The notes beneath the pieces were generated by a model. The model was given only the letters and a program-made list of their open reading frames with translations. It was not told the origin of the DNA and did no database searches. The translations under genes were made by a program, and so were the position numbers. Below, one piece after another: positions 34,701-45,127 of a DNA stretch of 64,000 nt. The stretch covers positions 209,427 to 273,426 of the forward strand of contig NW_003314301.1 of NCBI RefSeq assembly GCF_000143415.4, in the 5' to 3' direction. The stretch's first letter is position 1. Each line of letters opens with the position of its first letter. Origin of the DNA: Selaginella moellendorffii. Lineage: Eukaryota; Streptophyta; Lycopodiopsida; Selaginellales; Selaginellaceae.

Positions 34701-35316
34701 GCTCGCAAACTCTATCGTCAGGTTCTTCGCGAAATGTGGATGCATGGACGAAGCCGAGCGAGTTTTTCACTCGATTTCCAGGAAAAACATTGGCTCCTGG
34801 AGTGCTCTCATCGCCGGCTATAGCTTCCATGGTGACACTGATCGAGTGTTTGAGCTCCTGGAAACGATGATCCAGGAAAAAAATCCTCGGCTCCTACCAA
34901 ATGAGATGATCTTTCTTTCAGTGCTCAATGCTTGCAGCCATGCTGGGCTCGTCGAGAAAGGCTTGGAGCTCTTTGATGTAATGCGCTACACGTATGGGAT
35001 CCCAGCAGGGATCCACCACTACGCTTGCATGGTGGATCTTTTAGCTCGAGCAAACAAGCTTGATGAAGCTTTGGCGATGGTGGAAGGCATGCCTGTGGAG
35101 GCCGACGCAGTGGTGTGGACATCGCTGCTGGCTGGAGCCACGAAGTGGAAGAATGCAAGGATTGGATGCATTGCATTTGAGAAAGGATTGGAACTAGGTT
35201 CTGGCAAAGATCGTGTAGCAAATTTGATTCTCATGTCTAATCTTTATGCAAGCCTTGGAATGTTTGAGGAGGTGATAAAGATCCAAGACATGAAAGAACA
35301 ATTACATAATTCATAA
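31753..35316 (+). CDS. Giant PLS-type PPR protein, 1187 residues
   Basis: Intronless. An ATG at 31746 is in another frame, so the ATG at 31753 is used. About ten P-L-S blocks repeat the pattern ALKACVSLAEKE, LERGRxIHS, FVANALIDMYAKCGS, EARxVFDxM, DVVSWNxxIxGYAQxGxGE and ALELFxRMxxEGCxPN. Most L motifs carry an unusual charged insertion of about 8-25 residues between the helices, for example EEEVEEESSKVSRRTKRGQ. The C-terminus (DAVVWTSLLAGATKWKNARI, ANLILMSNLYASLGMFEEVI) is an E-type motif without DYW. The likely role is site recognition for organelle C-to-U RNA editing, which is extreme in Selaginella. Targeting is not visible. AT-rich islands flank it on both sides. Confidence 0.95.
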   Translation: MERRDSRLVYQALVDEGVKPSIGVLLAAIKVCKNSRDLQTGRRIHGDVINNREFSSHRFVASALVDMYAKCGRLGDARRVFESMSSHDLVSWNCMIQGYAQRGEMDLALELYDRMQRQGCDPNRGTLLAALKASVSLAEREEEVEEESSKVSRRTKRGQCLERGREIHSHAVKTGNELDPFVANTLVAMYAKCGSMEEAREIFDKMRQRDVVSWNCLVMGYAKNEQGEMALELFSRMEEQGCQANAVTFLGALKACVSLAEKEQGTLVQGRVIKCECLERGRRIHSRAAETLGPDLFVANALIDFYSRCGSLDEARSVFEILDRRRDVVSWNSIIQGCTQSGEGDLALSFYRAMKGDGFQPNRVTVLAALKACVSSAEKEEDGDPESRVPSAKLARIQKRLEQGREIHFEAAKLGLDSDVFVASALVDMYAKFGSLPEARKIFESMKKRSVVPWTAIIMAYAQNGDGEMALRLYSRMQDEGCAPNRVTVLAAVKACVTLSEKEPAMKELSLGKGRAIHRQAVEMGVDSELFVANALIDMYSRCGSMADASQVFHGMKARDIVSWNSIIQGFAQREGGDPETALKLYARMLDEGKCSPNQVTTLAALRACVILSGREDARKLADVGVKVKSLERARGIHGGVLGKPETLVANSLIDVYSKCGSMSDARQVFDGMEEKQRSTVSWTAIIMGYAENGDGEEALELFERMMKEGSFAPSEVTLLGALKACSSLAEKEEAIYVQGKAVKARSLERGRYLHSQAIKLWNRDEELNVFLANALIDMYAKCGEMVEAQQVFDELDHRKSVVSWNSMIQGYAYAGNGAKALELFDQMDVFQRDGVTYLAALKACASIGRKSLGKGRVIHEEFIGMDNINDNRIDVLLANSLIDMYAKCGSLDESWMVFERIHPKQRTISSWNSIILAHAESGEEEQAMELYSQMKDLENFQPDAVTYFVVLKACGNLAALETGKKICNEIREVPGKLQDQVMLANSIVRFFAKCGCMDEAERVFHSISRKNIGSWSALIAGYSFHGDTDRVFELLETMIQEKNPRLLPNEMIFLSVLNACSHAGLVEKGLELFDVMRYTYGIPAGIHHYACMVDLLARANKLDEALAMVEGMPVEADAVVWTSLLAGATKWKNARIGCIAFEKGLELGSGKDRVANLILMSNLYASLGMFEEVIKIQDMKEQLHNS

Positions 35317-36215
35317 AAATAAAATTTTAATTAAAACATTTTTATAACTACTTTTTTCTATTGTTTAATATTATTAGATGAAATATGGAGTTTAAATACT
35401 TTTTATTAAATAAAAAATAATTTAAAATATATATTCAATTAGTTCAAAAATCTTAATTTAGATTGAAGTGTTTAGACAACTAAGGTCAAACTTGAAGTGC
35501 CTACTTTTGCACAATCATCAAGTTTCACTTAGTTGTAGATTATATGTAAATTATTTACATATACCATGTTATATTTAAATTTAAAGTTTATTTTGGACTT
35601 AGATTTGATGAATATATAGGTGAAAGCCTAAAATATCTATCTCCCTAAGGTGTGGTAAATTGCAATCTTTGGAAAGATGAATATTATGAATTTTAAACAT
35701 ATAAAAAAGTTTGTTTTATTCTAAAAAGGTTTAAAATTTAATTGGTAAACAACATATAAAATATAATTAGAAAAATTATTTAACGACATTATTAATCATG
35801 AAACTATTAAATTTTATGTAACACGAGTTAAACAGTAATAAATATACTAACACTCAATAAATTAATTTAATAGTATTAATGAATAGGCAAGTTAGTAAAA
35901 TATTTATTGGAGCATAAAGAAGAAAGACACAAGAATAATATTGTAAACTTCTAAATTTAAAGATTTTTAAACCTAAGTATTCCAAAATCTTTATTTGATT
36001 GGATAAAAAAATGCATTCTGCATTTTTATCATTTTCAACAGCAGTTTCTCAAAAAATATTCAAGAGCTAAAATTGTTGATGAGATTAATATGAAGCATAA
36101 TCCATCCTTGCAAAACAGTCTCCGAATGTTGATCTTTGGAGCAATTGAACCAAAGCTTTGTTGTTCGATATGAAATCCTGTTAAACCCTACTCTGTGTTT
36201 TAGGGTTTTGGCGCT
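35317..36215. other. AT-rich intergenic island
   Basis: No gene, tRNA or element could be supported. The last 60 bases become GC-richer before the ORC3 start. Confidence 0.5.
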
Positions 36216-39200
36216 ATGGCGGAGGACTCCGAGGAGGAGTGCGGCGCGCCTGACGACAATCGCTTGCAGGTAAGCGAGAGTTTCGGAGAATGCAGGCTGT
36301 GTGACCCGCGATGCTGTGGTTTTCCCCTCGGAAGTCTTGCTTTGTCCTTCATAGCTCGAAAAGCAAGGCGAGGAAGGACAGGGTTGTCTCGCGCCTTCTT
36401 CCGGATGAGCCTGAATGCTGCGAGCAATGGCGCAAGGACGCGTTTGATAAATTCTGGAGGCACGTCGAGAGCGTTGTCGAGGTAGAAAACACGTTTTCCT
36501 TCGAGGTTTTTTAAATCTTTTTTCTTTAGTCTACCCTCGAGGATGGAAATGCGGATTGTTTTAGCAGCATTGAGCAGTGGATTTGCAACAGCCAGTTTTG
36601 CAAAGAGCAAATAAAGCTGTACAGCTCTCGCAACGCAAGCTCCTCTCGGCTTAGTTCCGCTTTGCTGTTTTCAGGTAATGTTGTGTTTTCCTCCGTTGTT
36701 TTAGTGATGGATCCATCCTTTTCTCTTTTTATTTTCTTTTGCAGGATCCGTGGACTCGTCTGACACGCATGCCATTTTCGATGGCCTTTGCTCGCATTTG
36801 CAGAAGCAAAATAGGTGCCGTGTTGCTCGCTTGCAGCCTCACCTTTTACTTGGCAAGCATGGCGTGAATTCTCCTCTGCGAAGCCTTTTCAAGCAGTTCA
36901 CCGGAATCACTCCTGAGGTTTGGCTCTCTTGTCTTGAGCTTGAGGAATCCTGATGTTTACGTTTCAGACTACAGACATGGAAATTCTTGCTGCTTGGCAC
37001 CAGGAATCTTGTAATGAGCAATATCCACTGGTTGTCATTGTCGAGGACGCAGAGCATTCCCACAGCTCCGTCTTAGCAGAGCTTGTAGTTATCTTGAGGT
37101 TCGTAACGTTGTTTTTGTGGCTTCCTGTTCTTAACTTAACGCGCTTTCTTTTCTTCGTTTCCAGTGAATGGGCTGCACAACTTCCTCTTGTTCTTATCAT
37201 GGGAATGGCAATGACTGAGGACTCGTTACAAATGATGTTGCCAGCGAGTGTGACCGGACGTCTTCATGTTCATAGTTTTTATTTGAAATCGCCTCTCCAC
37301 AGGCTAGAAGCGGTCGTGCAGGCTGTTCTGATTGACTTGCCTTTCGTTTTTACCTGGGGAACGGCTGTGGTGAAGTACTTCTATGAATTTTTCTATTCGC
37401 ATGACAACACTGTTACTTCCTTCCTCAGACTTCTCAAGGTACTTTATAATGTCTATTGTATTCTTATCCATTTTATTAAACAGGTTTCGTGTATGGAGCA
37501 TTTCTCCAAGCAGCCTTTAAGTTTTTTGTGCGTAAATCTCGTCGATTCTACAAGTCAGGTCACGCCGCGCGAATCAATCTCATGGTCTTCACTCTTTGCT
37601 TTCCAGGTGGAGTTTGAAAAGTTCTGCAAGAAGCTTCCATCTGCACACTTGAAATATGCGTCCATTCTTTCACCTTCGCAAGGGTGATTTTTTGCTGGTC
37701 TTTTTCCCGTGTTGACGCGCGTCCCGGCTTTTTGGCAGTGGCGATATATCACAGAAGATTGCAGCAGCACTTTGGAGCTACAAAGCAAATAGACGGTGTT
37801 GGAGCATGGCTTTTCAGGTGAGGGCTTTTTTGAGATTTTGTGTGTTCCAACTTCTATAACTTTTTTTTTCCTGCAGTGTTTCCTCGCAGCTGGGTTACAT
37901 ATGAAGTTTAAGTTTGCAGACGTGTATTACGGGGCGCTAACATCTTCAAAATTCTCTGCAGTGGTCAAGGACGAAAATGTTTTGTCTCTGATAACTGAGA
38001 GAATGAAGTAAGTCTTATTCCGGCATACAAGATACGCCTGACTTCTTTATGCAGATATTTAGCTGTCTCGACCATGTCGGAACTTTTAAGAGAATGGGCG
38101 TTACTGACTTCTCATAATGGACAAGTAAGAGAGACGCACTGATTTCTGTAGTAAGCTGCGTCGGTTTGGTTTGCTAGTGCAGCAAAGATCTCGAAGCTCT
38201 ACGCAAACAATTATCGTCGACCGATCCAGCGGATGTGGCTCCTCCATTGCAGTCGTCTTTCTGTGGCACTCCCTCAATGACAACTCGTAGGATGAGAGCT
38301 CTTATGGGGTGCAGTTCACCACCCAGTGTTTCACACTGCAACGATCCAAAGCCAACCGAACAGCCGAAAGGGTACGATATGTTTTCTTTATCTTGTGACG
38401 CAGCTAATTCAAATCGAAGTTTAGAGACCAGAAAGCTAAATCGATGAGGATGGCAATGGAGTTTTTGGAGCGCCTGCAAAGGTATTTGTGGTAGAGTCTT
38501 GGACAATAGCAGACATTTTGCTTGATTTTGTGCAGGGATTACATTGTAGCACCTGAATCAATACCATTTCATGATGTGTTTTGCTTTAAGGATGTGAATG
38601 CACTGAAACAGGTAGTGATTTCTCTTAATACGTTTTCAAGGAGCGTGCTCATTCATATTGTTTCAGGCAATGACGGGAGAAACGCGTAAGCGTGTCCATT
38701 CGGACCTTCTTTCGTCGCAGGCCACGCTGAAATGCGAGTGCTGTCCTAGTAATGGCTCTCCGGCGTTCTCTCTCCACGACACTGCTCTTGCGTAAGAGTT
38801 TTTATAAACGCTTATGTTTGTTAACTCATAGTTAATTGTGTGTAGGTACGCTCTGTCCCTTGAGCACAACGAGCTTGTTAATGTCCATGATTGGTACCAA
38901 TCCTTCGAATTTTTGCATTCTGAGAACAAATCAGCTGAGACAAGTAGGAAGCGAGGTGCGAAGCGAAAAGTGTTTTCAAGCTCGGAAGGCGAAATTCCAA
39001 AGCCAGCGGTAGCATCCATCCAGTAAGTGGCTTTAAGGTTTTCGCTTTGTTTCTTTTCTTAACTTGGTTAAAAACAGAGCCAGATTCTGCAAAGCTGTCG
39101 CAGAGCTTCATGTCACGGGGCTCCTTCGTCTTCCCAAGAAGCGACGTCCCGATTCCGTGCAAAGGATTTCCATTGGCTTCTCCTCAGAATCCTGTACGTA

Positions 39201-39228
39201 CACGTCGATGTTTTTCCTTAAGATGTGA
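36216..39228 (+). CDS. ORC3: Origin recognition complex subunit 3
   Basis: Seventeen exons: 36216-36269, 36335-36481, 36530-36674, 36745-36917, 36968-37098, 37165-37438, 37484-37531, 37607-37683, 37739-37817, 37877-38007, 38055-38124, 38178-38371, 38425-38481, 38536-38611, 38667-38791, 38846-39022 and 39078-39228. About 702 residues. The AAA-like core shows YPLVVIVEDAEHSHSSVLAE, LPLVLIMGMAMTEDSLQMML and FYSHDNTVTSFLRLLKVSCM. The C-terminal winged helix reads ARFCKAVAELHVTGLLRLPK, then RRPDSVQRISIGF, as in other ORC3 proteins. ORC3 is a core subunit that helps load MCM helicases at replication origins. The 3' end is uncertain: splicing at 39192 would make the stop codon across the junction (see findings). 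Confidence 0.93.
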
Positions 39229-39354
39229 ATCTGACCACCCCGCGTGTAACAGGAGTTTGTCATCACGGAATTCTTTCACGTACCTCCGCATGCCGCAGTG
39301 CTGATTATTTAAGAAGCACGGAGATCAGCATTTGTGAGGCGAGCGAGTAGGAAG

Positions 39355-39714
39355 ATGAAGAGGATTTCCATGCTGCTCGTCGTCGCCGTTATGGCAATTG
39401 CGATGTATGGAGCCAGTGCGGACTACTGCGACCTCACAACGCTTCTTCCTTGTCTGTCATCCGTGATTGGTGACAAGCCAACGCCTCCGTCGGAAGAATG
39501 TTGTGCGGTCGTGAGAGTTGTGGATCCCGACTGTGTGTGCGGTCACGTAGGAGACGATGAAGGCATCACTGGAATCAACGTCAAGCTGGCGGCTCAGATC
39601 CCCAAAAAGTGTGGGAGGCACGTCCCCAAAGGATTCAAGTGTGGAGGTAACTTTCTCTTATTCGGGGTTTCTTCTGATTCTGATATGTTTCCAGATGTTC
39701 CGGTTCCTTCGTGA
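39355..39714 (+). CDS. Non-specific lipid-transfer protein (eight-cysteine motif)
   Basis: Two exons, 39355-39646 and 39695-39714; 312 nt, 103 residues. The signal peptide is MKRISMLLVVAVMAIAMYGA, cleaved before DYCDL. The mature domain has the C-C-CC-CxC-C-C order of nsLTPs: YCDLTTLLPC, EECCAVV, DCVCGHV, KKCGR and FKCGG. The long C2-CC spacer (15 residues) and the CVC central residue suggest a DIR1-like or type D protein. Such proteins carry lipids in a hydrophobic cavity at the cell surface. The second exon encodes only six residues. No GPI-anchor tail is visible. Confidence 0.9.
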   Translation: MKRISMLLVVAVMAIAMYGASADYCDLTTLLPCLSSVIGDKPTPPSEECCAVVRVVDPDCVCGHVGDDEGITGINVKLAAQIPKKCGRHVPKGFKCGGNFLLFGVSSDSDMFPDVPVPS

Positions 39715-41054
39715 GCTCTGTGTAGTATTTAACCTGTCGCATTGATCTACTCGTCCTGAGAACATTGATTCTTATGAATACGAGATGGAATTTCATCGAA
39801 CCCGATAAGCTCTTTGGCTCGAGATTGGTTTCCTAGATGCATTTGATGATGCAGGTAGTTTTTCGTGCTGCGCTCTGTCGAGGTTGGTTAACTATGTCTT
39901 GCTGTGAGTTTTCTTTTTTTCTTCCCGGAACTTGGGGTCAGCCTCAAGAGGTTAGATGAGAAACGAGTATCATTCTTAGATTATGGCTGATGTCGCTCAA
40001 CTTGCTGGCTCGGAAGCCATGGAGAACAACATAAGGCTTCCTCTCTTCTTCTCGTGTTTATGATTCTAACATTCCATAGACCGATTGTCTTCTGGCACTG
40101 GCCACCCTTTGAGATGAGAAACTTTCCATGCTTCAAGGACTCGAGCTGACCAGGTTTGACTAGTTGTCTGGACTTTTTGTGCTATCAGTGTGTTCCTTGT
40201 TAGCATAAAAACACTGCGCAAGCTAATGAAGAGGTGGAGGAGGCAAGTTCAAAGAGGAGGTGATGCGGCTAATGGCGTTTTCGCAGGTTACGAAATCACA
40301 GGACACTGTTTACCACTGCTTTTGAGCAGCAGAAAACTTCTCTCTCCTTTTCCCCGATTCGTGCGTCTTAATAATTTCGTTTTGCAGAACCGTTTTCATT
40401 TGGATCGTGTGGAAGCAAAGCATATAAATTCAGCCGAGAAAGACCGCAGGACGAAAACCACCAGGAGTCCGTATGTGATTTTTCTCTTCCGAATAATCTA
40501 TCTGTCTCATAGAGAAGAACGAATTTGTCTTGTAAGTTGGCTGTTTTCTTTTTACAATAGCTTGAGGTTCATAACGACCTTCGTGCCGATGTGAGGAATT
40601 TTGGGCGCTTTGGGTATAATTGGCTGAAGCTACGCTAAACGTTAGTTCACAGGTTAAAGATCTTGCACGGAAGTCAGACAGCCACTGAACTACTGATCTT
40701 GTGCATGAATGGTGCAAGAGTTTCGAAAAAATTTTCGATGCACGCACAGGCTCAGCTCTAGATGCGTCTGCCTGGCGTGGAAAGAAGCGGTGGACCACAG
40801 GGACAGCGATAGCTTCTTTCGCCAAAAGAGAGGAGTTGCGTGAAGAAATACTCGACGTGTGAAATCCTCAACGATCATTACTTGTAGTAATAAATTGTCA
40901 GTGGGCAGCTTTGATTTTCCTGAATGATCCGATGGTCTATCGCTGCAAAGCAAAAAAGCAAAGAAAAAAAAACTGGATTTGTCAACTCTACCGGTTGCAT
41001 CTCATGGATCTTAACGTCGTTAAGAAACAGAAGCTTGCAGAGCTATATAGCGGA
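39715..41054. other. Intergenic; possible decayed F-box or other fragment
   Basis: Between 40640 and 40900 a plus-strand frame reads RCVCLAWKEAVDHRDSDSFF, faintly like an F-box. A stop interrupts it further on and no start or splice structure was found. Nothing else could be supported. Confidence 0.35.
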
Positions 41055-41363
41055 TCAGAATGAAAAGCGCAAGACTGCTTCAAGACATGAAGAGCGTGGT
41101 AGCCATGTCAAACAAAAGGACATTACAAATGGCATACATAAATCCATACCAATTTTATTTATTTGGTTTTTAAGTTTTACAATTAAAGTTGATACTTTTC
41201 CAGCCAATAGATCCAATGCAGAATGCATATACGTGTTGCAATCCTCTTGGTTGCAAAGATCTGCTGTGTTTGTGCTTCCATCTGGGTGCCACTCCAAGCC
41301 ATAACTGGATGAAGGATCTAGGATCAAAACCAAAAGAAAAAGAAAATTAATAAAGACTAGCAT
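41055..41363 (-). CDS. Candidate small secreted protein, unknown
   Basis: A 102-codon frame starts at 41363 with a strong signal-peptide-like segment (MLVFINFLFLLVLILDPSSS). A charged stretch with LCNQEDC and further Cys residues follows (MDLCMPFVMSFCLTW). I recognise no family. A weak case: length and the signal segment favour a gene. The frame may also be an exon of a larger gene, because the second half is hydrophobic and less coherent. Confidence 0.35.
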   Translation of the reverse strand: MLVFINFLFLLVLILDPSSSYGLEWHPDGSTNTADLCNQEDCNTYMHSALDLLAGKVSTLIVKLKNQINKIGMDLCMPFVMSFCLTWLPRSSCLEAVLRFSF

Positions 41364-41591
41364 TTTTAACCTAGATGTGTTTTTCTTTCCTTTAAACACA
41401 TCTAGCAAGTTTGACTTAATCTTGGCAGTATTTCATTTAATTGAACTAATGATTAGACAGAAAGAATTAAATAAAGATTAGTCTATAATATATTTAAAAT
41501 CTGCTTTGCCAAGAAAGTTTTGAGCTGTTTCTATAATCTAGCTTTCTCTGCTAGCTTTCAGAAACTTGATCTTCAAACTAATCACGCTATC

Positions 41592-44500
41592 TTACATGGA
41601 GAACTTGATAGAATCTGATAAGTTTTGAGCCTCAAACGATTTCTCAAATGACGGTGACGATGTTGACGCTACTTCATTTCCAGAGTTCCTTAAAGGTGCT
41701 CGTCCCGGGCTCTGTTGCAAAGGCATCTCTCGGGACACCGTTTTCTTGTTTGTGCCTGCTCGCTGCATCAGTCCAGCCAGTGATTGCACCACCTCAGACA
41801 TGGCAGGTCGATCCACTGCTTCTGCCTGTAACGAAAATAAAAGTGGATTCTCTACCAGGTACAGACTTTTTTCAGCTTACTTGGACGCACTGTGTTATGA
41901 TCTCGGCGTAGCGAGAGAGGGCCTTGGCAGCATACATGCCTTCGAGCTTTGGATCCACAATGCTTGCCAAGGTATCCAAGTCGTTGAGCTTTGGAACGGC
42001 CCATGCTACCAGAGAGAGCTCCTTGGATCTCGGCCTTGAGCTACAAAGTTTAAATCACCAAGTAAGCTTTCTAACTTTCCTTTTGCGAGTTACCTGTCTA
42101 GAGGCTCTCGGCCGGTTAGAAGCTCCAGCATCAAAACTCCAAAGCTATAAACATCGCTCTTCACTGTGTAGATTCCAGCCAAAGCATATTCTGGAGCGCT
42201 GTATCCAAATGATCCCAACATTTGGGAAGAAATCTATCGAAGTTAAAACAGTGAGAAGTTTTTCCTCTTGATCTCTCGAATTTTTACCTGTCTTTCCAGA
42301 CTGAGTGGGATCAAAGCGGCCAGGCCAGTGTCAGACACGAAAGGATTGAATTCCTGGTCGAGTAAGATATTTGCCGATTTGAAGTTGCGATGGACTGTCA
42401 CTGGAGAAGCAACCTCATGCAAGTATCTTCAAGATAAAAAAGAAAATGGTGATTTTTTTGGTAGAATAGAAAAAAAAGAAAGAAGACTTACTCTAGAGCA
42501 CGAGCAGCACCCAAAGAAACTTTCATTCGCTGGTTCCAACTGAGAGTTTTCTCGGGAGAGGAATGCAAGTGATCGTGAAGAGTTCCCGTGCTGAAGTATG
42601 GATACACGAGAAAACACTGGTTCTTTTCCACGCAAAATCCACATAGCTCGACAATGTTTCCATGTCGGAGGCTGGAAATGCTGGATATAATTCTTCGTAG
42701 AGTTTCCTCGTCTTTAAAATAGCTCGACGTGCTATCCAGTTTTTTTATGGCAAATACCTGCTCCATGATCTTAACGAAAGTTCTTATATGAGAGCTTTGT
42801 TACCTGGCCGGAAGGAAATTCTGATCGATACACGCTGCCCAGCAATCCCTCGCCGATCAAGTTGTGCTTTCCAAAGTTTCGAGTTGCTGCTTGGATCTCC
42901 ACGCACGAAAACGAAGCTGCTGCTATGTGATGATCCAACTCTTTGGCTTTTGTTGACAAGACCAAGTTCCCGGACGTTTTCTGGATTGGAGGATGGTACT
43001 TTTCCATTGGAAGTGGTCGAATGCTTGACAAAGTTTGTTCTTTGTCACCTTTCTCCTTGCCTGAAACAAGAACTTTAGTAGACAATAGTTTGATATTTTG
43101 TTAGACCTGAAGGATCATTTGATGGTAGTGAAGGAAGAAGCTTTGTGTTTGTGGAAGTTTGCGAGCCATGATCGATGACTCTCTTGAGCTTGCTTAGCGT
43201 GAAAACAAAGAATGTAAGCACGAAAGCTACGACGATGGCTCCGGCGATGATTCCCGCGAGCTTTGCTCCTGTGAGAAAACTAGAGCTAGTCTGGTAAGGT
43301 TTGAGTGATTCATGTGGTCGAGGACCTTGCATTGGCAATGCAGCGTTTGTTCCTTCGTGGCTGGAAGATGGATTGTATGGGAAATCATCAAATCGATTTC
43401 CACCACCCCTATAATGTCATATTTCTCCAATGTTAATGATATGGTCAAGAAGCTTGCCTGAATTTTGGAAGAGATTGTAGGCCAACAGGGAGCTTGCCAG
43501 TAAAATCATTGTTTTCAATGTTTCTGAGCACAGATATTAGTAAAAGTTAAAGAAAAATAAGACTGGTTCTTACAAGTCTTTGAGAGGTAAATGCTCCAGA
43601 AGTTGCAGTGTTCCATTGAGTTGGTTCTGCTGTATATGCCTGTTAATATTTATCTAAGATTCTGGATGAAATGTTTGAAAATCTGCTTGATTTTTCTTAC
43701 AAGGTTGCCAAGCCGCTCAATAAACTAAATGAGTCCGGGAGCTCTCCAGTAAAATTATTATTTGAAATGTCACTGAATTCAAAGTTTTTAGCAAGACTTA
43801 ATAAAAAATTAATTTGCCAAGACTTACAATGTGTGAAGATTAGAAAGCTTTTCAAAAATATCAGGCACATAACCAGAAAGAAAATTGGTGGTAAGATTCC
43901 TGCTCCAAATCATGTAAAACTTAAAAATTTGTTAGTAAACTCTTGTATAACTTACAGGCTTGTCAAAGACATCAAGCGTTTCATTGAATAAGGAATGGGC
44001 CCAATAAAAACATTGTTTCCCAGATTCCTGAAAAAAAAAAGAGACCACATTTATATTTTTAAAAATAATATCCTTTTTCTCTTGATAAATTTTCATAGTT
44101 AAAAAGACTTACAAATGAGAAACACGAGCAGGAAATTCGAAGGGCAGCGTTTCACCAATGTGATTGTTACTCAAGTCCCTTCAAGAAATTATTTTTCAAA
44201 GTTAGTTAAAAGCTTACAAAATCTAGACAAACTTACAAGATGGAAAGGCTTGTGAATTTGTTGAGTGCGTAGCCCAAAGATCCTCGAAGCTTTAGACCCG
44301 AGAGTCGTCTGAAAAGATGAAATTTACGAGACAGTGAGCTAACACAATAGTTTTCTTCCAGATCTTACATTGCAATTACGTTGTCCCCAGAGCATTCTAC
44401 ACCATGCCAGTGCTCTCCGCAAGGATCTCCTCCTCCATGGGGCTTCCATCCAAGCACAGAAGGTGACCGGAGGCTCTCGTATAGAATTCGCAATGCATAG

Positions 44501-44650
44501 ACTGATAAAGCAAGGGAAGAAACGTTAGACAAGAATGAAACCATAATCCAGACAAAAAAAGAAAAAAAAACCATCTTGTGGATCCGTGAGTCCATCACTT
44601 GCTTGTGGAGAGAGGCTCAAGATCACACCAAGAGCGAAGAATTGGAGCAT
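41592..44650 (-). CDS. STRUBBELIG-receptor family LRR receptor-like (pseudo)kinase
   Basis: About 16 exons. The signal peptide starts at 44650 ([20 protein letters not shown]), followed by the SRF N-terminal domain ([20 protein letters not shown]). Six or seven LRRs follow, mostly one per exon ([48 protein letters not shown]-like). A Pro/Ser linker leads to one TM helix ([20 protein letters not shown]). The kinase domain has P-loop [20 protein letters not shown], the catalytic loop [13 protein letters not shown] (HRN for HRD) and SDTG in place of DFG, then [20 protein letters not shown]. The family includes STRUBBELIG, a kinase-dead receptor in tissue morphogenesis. One intron uses a GC donor at 43456-43457. 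Confidence 0.92.
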
Positions 44651-45127
44651 CGCAAGAGCCGAGCTTTCATCTCACACAAACTCTCATGTCTGGATCAAAA
44701 TGCCCGTCTTTGCAACCAATTCCAAAAGTTCCAGGCAAACAAATTCTCATGCTGCCGCGCTTGTGACCTGAAAAAGACCTCTTTTTCTTTCCCATCCAAA
44801 GTGGTCCCAGCGAGCCACTTTTATTTTGACAAGGAACTGTACATACGAAATTTTCAATCATCCATCATGTATCCAAATGGTGCAAAGCGGCCAAAACATC
44901 ATTCCAAGAGCACAAAAATTCCAACTCACAGCTTGAGTTCCAAGCATAATCCAAGACCTTGCATTGCACTCTAGAGTTTACATCACTCCACAGATTTATA
45001 TCTTGAGCAAAAGATATCTGCAAGTTTCTAGAGAACATCACCACTTGGAGTGGAAAAGCTTATAAGATTGAACAACAAACTTACATTACATACCTTGCAA
45101 AGTATATATATATATATATATTTTTTT
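44651..45127. other. Leader/promoter of the receptor gene and 3' region of the SERINC gene
   Basis: Contains the TA repeat listed separately. A minus-strand frame at 44861-44667 has no recognisable features. Confidence 0.45.
45103..45120. repeat. (TA)9 microsatellite
   Basis: Nine TA units followed by nine T residues, directly past the SERINC stop codon. Confidence 0.95.

Noticed and set aside
40190-40600. 134-codon plus-strand frame
   Set aside because: Low-complexity basic and hydrophobic mixture without domain, start context or splice structure.
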